Shown piece after piece: positions 1 through 5,696 of a stretch of DNA of 8,667 nucleotides (positions are counted from its first letter, which is position 1; every line of letters starts with the position of its first letter). The translations under genes were made by a program, and so were the position numbers. The stretch covers positions 1-8,667 of the forward strand of contig CBDTTM010000104.1 of NCBI GenBank assembly GCA_965363355.1, in the 5' to 3' direction. The notes beneath the pieces are model-generated. The model was not told where the DNA came from and searched no databases. It was given only the letters and a program-made list of their open reading frames with translations. Source of the DNA: CBDTTM01 sp965363355. Lineage in GTDB: Bacteria; Bacillota; Negativicutes; Selenomonadales; Selenomonadaceae.

Positions 1-522
1 TTTCATCGTATAGGCGACCTTGCTCCGGCTCCCGATCATCCCGACATAGCGGTACGGTTTTGCCAGTACAGCCTTTAACGCCCGCAAATCATCCTTATGC
101 CCGCGCGTAACAATGACATAATAGGCATTACCGCCAAAAAAATTGCCAAGTGCCGCCTCGATATCTTGGCAATACAGCCGATCGGCTAAAGGAAACCTAT
201 CTCGATTAGCAAACTCTTCCCGGTCATCGATAACGGTAAGGTTAAATCCTAGGATTTTTGCAATTGCTGCCGTCTCCAGTGCTACATGGCCTCCGCCAAC
301 AACAATGAGTTCTGCCGCTCCACTTAATTTCTCAATGAAGATATCCCTGCCATTTTTATGTTGAAGCTGTGGAAACCCCGCTTCTTTCCTTGGCTCAATT
401 CCCTGCGCCAAAAAATCTTTTTCCAGATATTTTTCTCCGCAAACAGGCACAAGCTCTGTGGCAACAAAAACCTCGCCTTGCTCTGAAAAAAGCTGCAAAA
501 TCTCTTCATGTATAGATTTCAT
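1..522 (-). CDS. xdhC: XdhC/CoxI-family maturation factor of a molybdenum hydroxylase (3' end cut off by window)
   Basis: The minus frame from ATG at 522 is open to the window edge and gives 174 residues with no stop. A Rossmann-type domain starts near residue 72: GGGHVALE (76-83), a DDREEFANRDRFP stretch (99-111), TRGHKDD (139-145) and GMIGSRSK (161-168). These are hallmarks of the XdhC C-terminal domain. XdhC proteins help insert or sulfurate the molybdenum cofactor of xanthine dehydrogenase-type enzymes. The start overlaps the yqeC stop as ATGA (519-522) and has only a weak G-rich ribosome binding site, which suggests translational coupling. The roughly 70 residues before the Rossmann domain are short and lack the GSxPR-type motif I would expect from the usual XdhC/CoxI N-terminal domain. 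The family call is firm; the exact role in selenium versus sulfur insertion is inferred from the neighbours. Confidence 0.9.
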   Translation of the reverse strand, partial: MKSIHEEILQLFSEQGEVFVATELVPVCGEKYLEKDFLAQGIEPRKEAGFPQLQHKNGRDIFIEKLSGAAELIVVGGGHVALETAAIAKILGFNLTVIDDREEFANRDRFPLADRLYCQDIEAALGNFFGGNAYYVIVTRGHKDDLRALKAVLAKPYRYVGMIGSRSKVAYTMK

Positions 523-1241
523 ATCGCCCGCCCCACAGCAACCATAGTCTTTTTCAGCTGCTTCGAAATCCATCTGGCTTTATCGAGTTCCTCATCACCA
601 TCGACTTTATTGACAATTGAGACAAACCTGCCAACAACATGCTTTCGGCTGCCTTGCTTGCTTTGGAAAATCGCGGCAAAATCCTTTGCTTCCACACAAT
701 CATTCAGTGATTTCCCCAGAAAATCCGCGGCTAATTCCGCTCGATGGCAACAGTCTGAAATAGACCGCCCCAATGCATCGATTCCAGCAACAGCGACGAC
801 CAAATCTGTATGTACTGGCAATACAGGTTCATGCTCCGCTGGCACTTTGATTGGCAGTCCCTTTGCCCCATCTGCTTCAACCAATAAATAATCACAGTTT
901 TGCTCAAGCTGCCGAAAAGCTGCCAAACTCAGAGCCTTTAGCTTTCCTTCACCTGCATCGTTGCCCGCAATGACAATTTTCCCTGCACCTGTATATTCTT
1001 TTATCTGTGGGATTTGCGCGTCTGTCATAAAAAATCCTTCGGGCTTTCGTATATGGGTTGTCGTCGTTATAATCACCTTTTTGCCATTGACACAAAGTTC
1101 TTTGGCTAAAGCCTCTATCAATGTCGATTTTCCCCCACCGCCAACAAAAGCAATGATTTTATCTTCGTCTTCAATTTTCAAAGCCGCCCGTAAAGATTCT
1201 ACTTTTTGCGTTCTACCATTTTTCAGGCAAAAAATTCTCAT
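519..1241 (-). CDS. yqeC: YqeC, putative selenium-dependent hydroxylase accessory protein
   Basis: This is a 240-residue soluble protein with a P-loop GGGGKST at residues 34-40, a hydrophobic strand leading to VEADGAKGLPIK at 121-132 followed by PAEHEPV, and an NKVD motif at 211-214 resembling a G4-type nucleotide-binding loop. This is the pattern of YqeC, a presumed ATP- or GTP-binding protein known from comparative genomics to accompany selenium-dependent molybdenum hydroxylases; its reaction is not established. The ATG at 1241 overlaps the stop of the upstream small gene as ATGA, with GATGAGG 7 nt before it. The gene ends in ATGA overlap with the XdhC-family gene. Length is normal for the family and I see no defect. 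Confidence 0.93.
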   Translation of the reverse strand: MRIFCLKNGRTQKVESLRAALKIEDEDKIIAFVGGGGKSTLIEALAKELCVNGKKVIITTTTHIRKPEGFFMTDAQIPQIKEYTGAGKIVIAGNDAGEGKLKALSLAAFRQLEQNCDYLLVEADGAKGLPIKVPAEHEPVLPVHTDLVVAVAGIDALGRSISDCCHRAELAADFLGKSLNDCVEAKDFAAIFQSKQGSRKHVVGRFVSIVNKVDGDEELDKARWISKQLKKTMVAVGRAI

Positions 1242-1474
1242 AAAAATACCTCATCGATTCTCTCATAACTGATTTTTTCACGTATAAGCAAAGACAAAAC
1301 TCGTTCATTATATTTGCACTCTGTGCAAAATGCCAATCCGCAACCAGCGCGGATCTGCGCTGGTACAGGAATCAACCGCCCCGGCAAAGGCTCTAGTTTC
1401 GCCAATTTTTCAAATTTCATTGCCATTGTAGTTGTAGCAAACAGAACGACTGATTTTTGTTTTTTTACTCTCAT
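1238..1474 (-). CDS. DUF3343 small protein, putative Se/S carrier-like
   Basis: This is a 78-residue protein. I chose ATG 1474 because GAGGAGG lies 6 nt upstream and the start is 1 nt after the preceding stop; a longer in-frame reading would run into the aminotransferase gene and has no ribosome binding site of its own. The pattern (N-terminal strand VVLFATTTMAMKFEK, then LPGRLIPVP, then AGCG) fits the DUF3343 family, described as putative Se/S carrier-like proteins and often found beside YedF and cysteine-desulfurase-like genes. Cysteines sit at residues 45, 50 and 53 (GCGLAFCTEC). Cys45 matches the GCG position I recall for the family; the other two form a CxxC and look like additions. A persulfide or selenopersulfide relay is inferred, not shown. 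Confidence 0.82.
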   Translation of the reverse strand: MRVKKQKSVVLFATTTMAMKFEKLAKLEPLPGRLIPVPAQIRAGCGLAFCTECKYNERVLSLLIREKISYERIDEVFL

Positions 1475-1475
1475 C

Positions 1476-2621
1476 TCAAACCTCCTCAGCCATGGTGATT
1501 TCTGCCACAGCTGCAATTGCAGCATCGATATCTGCCTCCGTATTCAAATGAGAAAAACTAAATCGAACAGCACCTTTTGTTATTGTCCCCAAAGCTTTAT
1601 GCATAAGAGGCGCACAGTGACCGCCCCCGCGAACGGCAATACCATAGTCTGTTTGCAGCAGATCACAGACAACAGCCGAATCAAGCCTGCCTATATTCAA
1701 GCTGACAATCGCGGCCCTATGCATGGATGAAAAGTCTCCATAGATCTGAACCTTAGGTAAATTTTTCACGCCAGCCCAAAAACGCTGCATCAGATAAGTC
1801 TGCCGCCGATGGATTTCACTCATCCCGTTGTCCAAAATATACAAGATTCCCGCTTTCAGGCCAGCAATCCCATGCGCATTAAGTGTTCCAGCTTCGAGGC
1901 GAACCGGCATAGCTGCCGGCTGCACCTTAGAGAAACTTTCAATTCCACTGCCGCCGGAAAAAAGTGGTCGAATCTGACAGCTCGGTCGCACGCACAAACC
2001 ACCCGTCCCTTGGGGACCCAATAAACCCTTATGCCCTGTGAAACAAACAACATCAATATGATCTTTTTCCATATCAATAGGAATTGCACCGGCCGTCTGC
2101 GATGCATCCACTATAAAAAAGATACCATGATTTTGGCACACTTGGCCAATTCGCTCAATATCGACAAGATTTCCCGTCAAATTGGACGCATGTGTACACA
2201 CCAGCAGGCGCGTGTTCCGCTTGATTGTAGCCTCTAAAGCCTCATAATCAAGTCGCCCTTGGCAATCACTCGGAATTATGCTGAGTTCGACGCCCTGTTC
2301 TTCCATTTCATATAAAGGACGAAGAACCGAATTATGTTCAAGCTGTGTGGTAACGACGTGATCACCAGCTGTAAGCAAGCCTTTGATTGCCATGTTAAGC
2401 GCCATTGTCGCATTGAGGGTAAATACCACCTGCTCTGGATTATGACTGCCAAAAAAATCTGCCACAAGCTCTCTGGTCTCATAGATCAGACGCGCAGCAT
2501 CCAAAGCTGAATCATTCGCCCCGCGCCCACTATTTCCCAAGGAAAGAATTGCCTCATACACAGCCTTTGCCACAGATATCGGCTTTAAAAGCGACGTTGC
2601 CGCATGATCTAAATAAATCAT
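1476..2621 (-). CDS. Class V aminotransferase-fold protein, cysteine desulfurase family (SufS/NifS-like)
   Basis: This is a 381-residue fold-type I PLP enzyme. Visible landmarks are YLDHAATS at 3-10, EHNS with the cofactor-stacking His96, VDASQ with Asp172 and Gln175, the Schiff-base lysine Lys198 in FTGHKGLLGPQG, and a catalytic-loop cysteine Cys336 in RGGGHCAPLM. The layout matches cysteine desulfurases and selenocysteine lyases, particularly the subfamily (TIGR01977-type) found in selenium hydroxylase clusters. The expected reaction is removal of S from cysteine, or Se from selenocysteine, onto Cys336. Which substrate is used cannot be read from the sequence. It starts in ATGA overlap with the yqeB stop and ends 1 nt before the DUF3343 gene, which may be its acceptor. 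Confidence 0.92.
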   Translation of the reverse strand: MIYLDHAATSLLKPISVAKAVYEAILSLGNSGRGANDSALDAARLIYETRELVADFFGSHNPEQVVFTLNATMALNMAIKGLLTAGDHVVTTQLEHNSVLRPLYEMEEQGVELSIIPSDCQGRLDYEALEATIKRNTRLLVCTHASNLTGNLVDIERIGQVCQNHGIFFIVDASQTAGAIPIDMEKDHIDVVCFTGHKGLLGPQGTGGLCVRPSCQIRPLFSGGSGIESFSKVQPAAMPVRLEAGTLNAHGIAGLKAGILYILDNGMSEIHRRQTYLMQRFWAGVKNLPKVQIYGDFSSMHRAAIVSLNIGRLDSAVVCDLLQTDYGIAVRGGGHCAPLMHKALGTITKGAVRFSFSHLNTEADIDAAIAAVAEITMAEEV

Positions 2622-3418
2622 CGAGCTTGCCCTGAAAAAGCCAACAGAGCTTCCACCACGCCGCCAGATATACAGCGTGCCTTATCTGAAATCGTAAAAC
2701 AATTTGCCTTTTCTGAAGCTCGTGGATCGATATCAGCAATTTTAAGGCCTTTTGTAACCGGATAGCCATCTCGGATGATGCCGCGCAATATGCCAGAGAT
2801 AGATGCTCTGACCTGCATGTCTTCAATCTTGGCAATCACTTGGCCTTTCTCGACAAAATCACTGATTTGACTGATATTTTGAATTTTTCCTGAAGCCTTG
2901 GCATGGATCACTCGTTCTTTACCAATTCCCTGGATAAGCCCCGGAATCCCCGTATCAGGCATTGCTTGTCCTTCATAAATCAAGCGTCCAAGCTGATGGC
3001 CTCGCATCGTTTCAACGACGCAATCCACGTCTATACCAGCGACAAAGCCCGGTCCTAAGGCAATCGTAAAATCTGCCATGGAACGATTGGTCCCTAAATT
3101 TTTTTTTGCCAAAATCCCATCCACTAAAACATGTGGTTTGAAAAGCTCCAAAACTTGTGCATTTTCATCGACCAGCAAAGCTGCCCTATCCGCTTGCATG
3201 ATTTTCTTAGCCTCGTTGAAACTATCGGCTCGCTGGCAAACCACGCCTTCGATTTCAACCAAGCCGTCAAACACGGCTTCACAAACTGCGACTTTACGGC
3301 GGATCGCTGCCGGATTCTTTGTTTCAAGGACCAATACCGGATATCCACAGCGTCGCAGCCGATGAATCGTTCCCGTAGCGATATCTCCGCCGCCTCGCAC
3401 AACAATGATATCCTTCAT
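2618..3418 (-). CDS. yqeB: YqeB, selenium-dependent molybdenum hydroxylase system protein
   Basis: This is a 266-residue protein opening with VVRGGGDIATG (6-16), a glycine-rich loop that looks nucleotide-binding. Further on are VDGILAKKN near 99-107, ALGPGF at 120-125 and a C-terminal region with GKIQNISQISDFVEKGQVIAKI (177-198, interrupted here only for description) and a KIADIDPR end (226-233) that resembles a biotinyl/lipoyl-like hammerhead. This is the YqeB (EF2563-type) family, a comparative-genomics marker for selenium-dependent molybdenum hydroxylases such as xanthine dehydrogenase; its biochemical step is unknown. The start ATG at 3418 follows GAAGG and lies 16 nt after the yedF stop, the widest gap in the cluster. 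It ends in ATGA overlap with the aminotransferase gene. Confidence 0.93.
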   Translation of the reverse strand: MKDIIVVRGGGDIATGTIHRLRRCGYPVLVLETKNPAAIRRKVAVCEAVFDGLVEIEGVVCQRADSFNEAKKIMQADRAALLVDENAQVLELFKPHVLVDGILAKKNLGTNRSMADFTIALGPGFVAGIDVDCVVETMRGHQLGRLIYEGQAMPDTGIPGLIQGIGKERVIHAKASGKIQNISQISDFVEKGQVIAKIEDMQVRASISGILRGIIRDGYPVTKGLKIADIDPRASEKANCFTISDKARCISGGVVEALLAFSGQAR

Positions 3419-3434
3419 TTCATAGCCTTCTTTC

Positions 3435-4043
3435 TCAGGGTTTGATGACCTTTGTTGCTGCCGTCATTTTTTCGACAATGGTATACATATTTGTCACCGA
3501 TCCCACAGCCAGATGCTCCGTAAGTCCATAATGGTTCAAACAAGTTCCGCAGGTCAGAATTTCAACGCCTGCCATTTCAAGCTCTTTTAAGTCTTCAAGC
3601 GAATCCGATGCCAAAGTAGTCATAAAGGCACCGCGATTATAAAATAAAATTGAAGCTGGCAGTGCATCCGCTTTTGCCAGCGCATAGATAAAGCCCTTCA
3701 GCAAAACCTTGCCAAGACTCTCGTCACCAGTTCCCATCGTATCCGCTGAAATTGCTACCAACAAACCGCGATCGATATGATCTGCCACAAAAAAATCCGT
3801 CACGATATCTTCCTTTTTGCCATGGATATCCCCCACCGTAAAGACAATCTTAAACTCGGATTCGTTTAATTTTTCCTCAGTAGCTGCATAATTTTTCTGC
3901 CCAGCCATTTTCAAAAGGTTCTGGACTGCAATCTCATTATCAACCAGTACTTCGACTTGGCCATTTCCCCCAAGCTGCTTGATTGCTTCCTTGGCTTTGA
4001 CAACTGGTATTGGGCATTGCTCGCCTCTTGCATCGATTTTCAT
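3435..4043 (-). CDS. yedF: YedF, selenium metabolism protein (TusA-like plus DsrE-like domains)
   Basis: This is a 202-residue two-domain protein. Residues 1-75 form a TusA/SirA-like domain with the diagnostic CPxP motif (QCPIPV, Cys10). Residues about 90-202 form a DsrE-like domain containing GTGDESLG at 104-111, an FYNRGAF segment and a cysteine pair CGTC (Cys165, Cys168). This fusion is the YedF family, found almost always near selD. TusA-type domains carry persulfide sulfur, so a role as a selenium or sulfur carrier delivering to SelD or the hydroxylase is likely but inferred. The start overlaps the selD stop as ATGA, with GAGGAG 8 nt upstream of the ATG. Confidence 0.94.
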   Translation of the reverse strand: MKIDARGEQCPIPVVKAKEAIKQLGGNGQVEVLVDNEIAVQNLLKMAGQKNYAATEEKLNESEFKIVFTVGDIHGKKEDIVTDFFVADHIDRGLLVAISADTMGTGDESLGKVLLKGFIYALAKADALPASILFYNRGAFMTTLASDSLEDLKELEMAGVEILTCGTCLNHYGLTEHLAVGSVTNMYTIVEKMTAATKVIKP

Positions 4044-5092
4044 CTTTCAATCTCCTCATCGCTTTTTTTAACTTGTATTTTGATTTCTGCTTGCTGTTTG
4101 ATTTCTCCGACAATTGCACAGGGCAGACCTAAAGTCTGTATTTGCTTTAAAGCATCTGGCGCATCTTTCGGATGGATTGCTGCTAATAATCCACCGGAAG
4201 TCTGCGGGTCGAACAAAATCTCTTCATAAGGAAATGGCACCTCATCAAACTGTACACAATCTCCCACGAAATTGCGGTTTTTTTGCCCCGCACCAGTCAG
4301 CAGAAATTCTTCGGCATACATATAAGCTTCTTCTATATAAGGTATCTTATCATAATAAATCACCGCCGAACAAGTATCCGCAATCATTTCTGATAAATGT
4401 CCAAGAAAGCCAAATCCTGTTACATCCGTACAAGCATGTACGTCGTATGTTCTTAAAGCCTCAGCAGCGTATTTATTGAGTGTCGTCATCGATTCTATGG
4501 CCTGTTCCATCGCCTTTGGCGAAGCCTGGCCTACACGATTTGCTGTTGTAACGATGCCAACACCTAATGGTTTCGTCAAAATCAACACATCGCCTACCTT
4601 ACAAGCATTATTTTTCAATATTTTTTGTGGATGAACTGTTCCCATCACACTCAACCCATATTTTACGCCTTCATCGGCAATGGAATGCCCCCCAGCTACG
4701 ACCCCGCCAGCCTCATGGATTTTATCGCTGCCACCGAGCAATATTTTCCCTAAAATATTCAAATCCATTTTTTCCGGAAAGCAAACGATATTAAGCGCTG
4801 TTTTGACTTCGCCTCCCATCGCATAAATATCACTTAAAGCATTTGCCGCTGCAATTTGTCCAAAAATATACGGGTCCGTTACCATCGGCGGAAAAAAATC
4901 CAAAGTTTGCACGATTGCTAAATCTTCACTGAGTCGATAAACCGCCGCATCATCTGATCCAGAAAATCCCACCAATAAATTTTTATCCTCTACTTTGGGC
5001 AGTTTTTCTAAAACATGGCGTAAAAGTCCTGCCCCCAGTTTTGCTGAACAGCCGCCACTTTTACAAAATAAAATATCCTTTGCTGCTTGCAT
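4040..5092 (-). CDS. selD: Selenide, water dikinase SelD (selenophosphate synthetase), Cys form
   Basis: This 350-residue enzyme makes selenophosphate from selenide and ATP. The N-terminal active-site segment SGGCSAKLG carries Cys15 and Lys18, matching the essential Cys17/Lys20 of E. coli SelD; Cys15 is encoded by TGT, so this is not a selenocysteine version. Metal/ATP-binding aspartates appear in SGSDDAAVY (Asp47, Asp48), QTLDFFPP (Asp65), ANALSDIYAMGG (Asp88) and CTDVTGFGFLGH (Asp223); GGHSI is at 134-138 and DPQTSGG near the C-terminus. I chose ATG 5092 because AAGGAGG lies 7 nt upstream; the longer in-frame reading from 5131 begins with TTG, lacks a ribosome binding site and adds residues with no family counterpart. 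It heads the seven-gene selenium cluster. No selA or selB is visible, so use for selenoproteins cannot be judged from here. Confidence 0.97.
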   Translation of the reverse strand: MQAAKDILFCKSGGCSAKLGAGLLRHVLEKLPKVEDKNLLVGFSGSDDAAVYRLSEDLAIVQTLDFFPPMVTDPYIFGQIAAANALSDIYAMGGEVKTALNIVCFPEKMDLNILGKILLGGSDKIHEAGGVVAGGHSIADEGVKYGLSVMGTVHPQKILKNNACKVGDVLILTKPLGVGIVTTANRVGQASPKAMEQAIESMTTLNKYAAEALRTYDVHACTDVTGFGFLGHLSEMIADTCSAVIYYDKIPYIEEAYMYAEEFLLTGAGQKNRNFVGDCVQFDEVPFPYEEILFDPQTSGGLLAAIHPKDAPDALKQIQTLGLPCAIVGEIKQQAEIKIQVKKSDEEIER

Positions 5093-5130
5093 TGCCCTGC
5101 CTCCTTTTTTATAAAATAGAACCACAGACA

Positions 5131-5162
5131 AAACCGGAAGCTTTATGAGGAAAGCTCCCGGT
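5131..5162 (-). terminator. Terminator-like hairpin between the CsoR-family gene and selD
   Basis: Arms 5133-5144 and 5151-5162 pair over 12 positions with one A·C mismatch and a 6-nt loop. On the minus strand the stem is followed by TTTT and then GTCTG, a short U-tract. It lies 25 nt after the csoR-family stop and 38 nt before selD. It could end the repressor transcript, or act as a leaky attenuator in front of the selenium genes, because I could not find a convincing separate promoter for selD. Confidence 0.6.
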
Positions 5163-5187
5163 CTTTGATTGCACTTACGTAAAATTG

Positions 5188-5514
5188 CTATTTGATAAAC
5201 TGATCAATCGCTTTATTGAGATTTTCCAAAGCCGTTTTGTCATTATCTTTCACTGCATCGACGATGCAATGCTCAATATGATCTTTTAATATCACTCGAC
5301 TCACGCCGTTCAATGCCGAACCGACTGCCGCCAATTGTACAAGCACTTCACTGCAATCGCGCTCAGCTTCTATCATCTTTTTTATGGCCTCCATATGACC
5401 AATCAAGCGCGCCATTCTGTTCAAAACAGCCTTGGTTTGCGTATGGCTATGGCTGTGCGTATGCTTAAAAACAGTTCCATCGGCTGCTACATGCTGATGC
5501 TCTATCGCTTCCAT
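5188..5514 (-). CDS. CsoR/RcnR-family metal-sensing repressor with His-rich N-terminus
   Basis: This is a 108-residue all-helical DUF156-type repressor. The metal triad is Cys54 (RDCSEV), His79 and Cys83 (KDHIEHC), with the same spacing (25 and 4) as Cys36-His61-Cys65 of copper-sensing CsoR. RcnR has His instead of the last Cys, and CstR lacks the His. The first 26 residues form an extension rich in histidine (His6, His8, then HTHSHSH at 18-24), absent from short CsoR proteins. The ATG at 5514 has AAAGGAGG 5 nt upstream. The gene stands alone between two terminator-like hairpins, and no copA, copZ or nickel exporter is present, so the inducer and targets are open. The sequence suggests autoregulation through the dyad at 5554-5569. 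Confidence 0.92.
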   Translation of the reverse strand: MEAIEHQHVAADGTVFKHTHSHSHTQTKAVLNRMARLIGHMEAIKKMIEAERDCSEVLVQLAAVGSALNGVSRVILKDHIEHCIVDAVKDNDKTALENLNKAIDQFIK

Positions 5515-5553
5515 AATGGCCTCCTTTAAATGGCCGCAAAAAATCTACCGCCA

Positions 5554-5569
5554 ATACTAAAAATAGTAT
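5554..5569. promoter_or_regulatory. Candidate operator dyad in the leader of the CsoR-family gene
   Basis: ATACTAAAAATAGTAT is a perfect inverted repeat (6-bp arms, 4-bp centre) about 20-35 nt downstream of the predicted transcription start. The outer half-sites read TACT...AGTA, as in known RcnR/FrmR-type operators, but the usual central G-tract is replaced by A/T. Its role as an operator is inferred from position and half-site match. Confidence 0.45.
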
Positions 5570-5595
5570 ACCATCTGATTCACTGCTACCTTTTC

Positions 5596-5604
5596 ATTAT
5601 AACA
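5596..5604 (-). promoter_or_regulatory. Extended -10 promoter for the CsoR-family gene
   Basis: On the minus strand the sequence reads TGTTATAAT, a consensus extended -10 (TGnTATAAT). At 17-nt spacing the -35 position reads ATCGGG, which is poor, as is often tolerated with an extended -10. The predicted start is near 5589, giving a leader of about 75 nt that contains the dyad at 5554-5569. Confidence 0.65.
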
Positions 5605-5656
5605 TAATATAGCAATCACCCGATGAAATACTCGCTTTTCTGTTGATGCCTTTTTC

Positions 5657-5692
5657 AAAATAAAAAAGCCTGCAACTTGTGCAAGCTTTTTT
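5657..5692 (-). terminator. Intrinsic terminator after guanine deaminase
   Basis: Arms 5662-5674 and 5680-5692 pair over 13 positions with one mismatch around a 5-nt loop; the minus strand then runs into TTTTTTATTTTG. It begins 5 nt after the guaD stop. The A/T-rich outer stem also makes it able to work for plus-strand transcription, but no plus-strand gene is present. Confidence 0.85.
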
Positions 5693-5696
5693 TATT

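Noticed and set aside
508..1730. Plus-strand open frames opposite yqeC, the DUF3343 gene and the aminotransferase (508-891, 961-1272, 1314-1730)
   Set aside because: They lie opposite genes with strong family motifs, have no ribosome binding sites or recognisable domains, and their residue make-up looks like antisense shadow.
1476..4042. Possible selenocysteine read-through at the TGA stops of selD, yedF, yqeB and the aminotransferase
   Set aside because: Protein lengths match their families, most of these TGAs sit in ATGA start/stop overlaps, and no SECIS-like hairpin is evident after them. The SelD active-site residue is an ordinary TGT cysteine codon.
4114..4794. Plus-strand open frames opposite selD (4114-4479, 4567-4794)
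   Set aside because: They are antisense to a complete SelD and have no family resemblance or start signals.
5093..5131. Longer selD start at 5131
   Set aside because: The start would be TTG with no ribosome binding site and would overlap the hairpin, whereas ATG 5092 has a strong AAGGAGG.
5200..5230. TTGATAAACTGATCAA near-palindrome within the end of the repressor gene
   Set aside because: It lies in coding sequence, encodes conserved family C-terminal residues, and is no better than chance for A/T-rich DNA.
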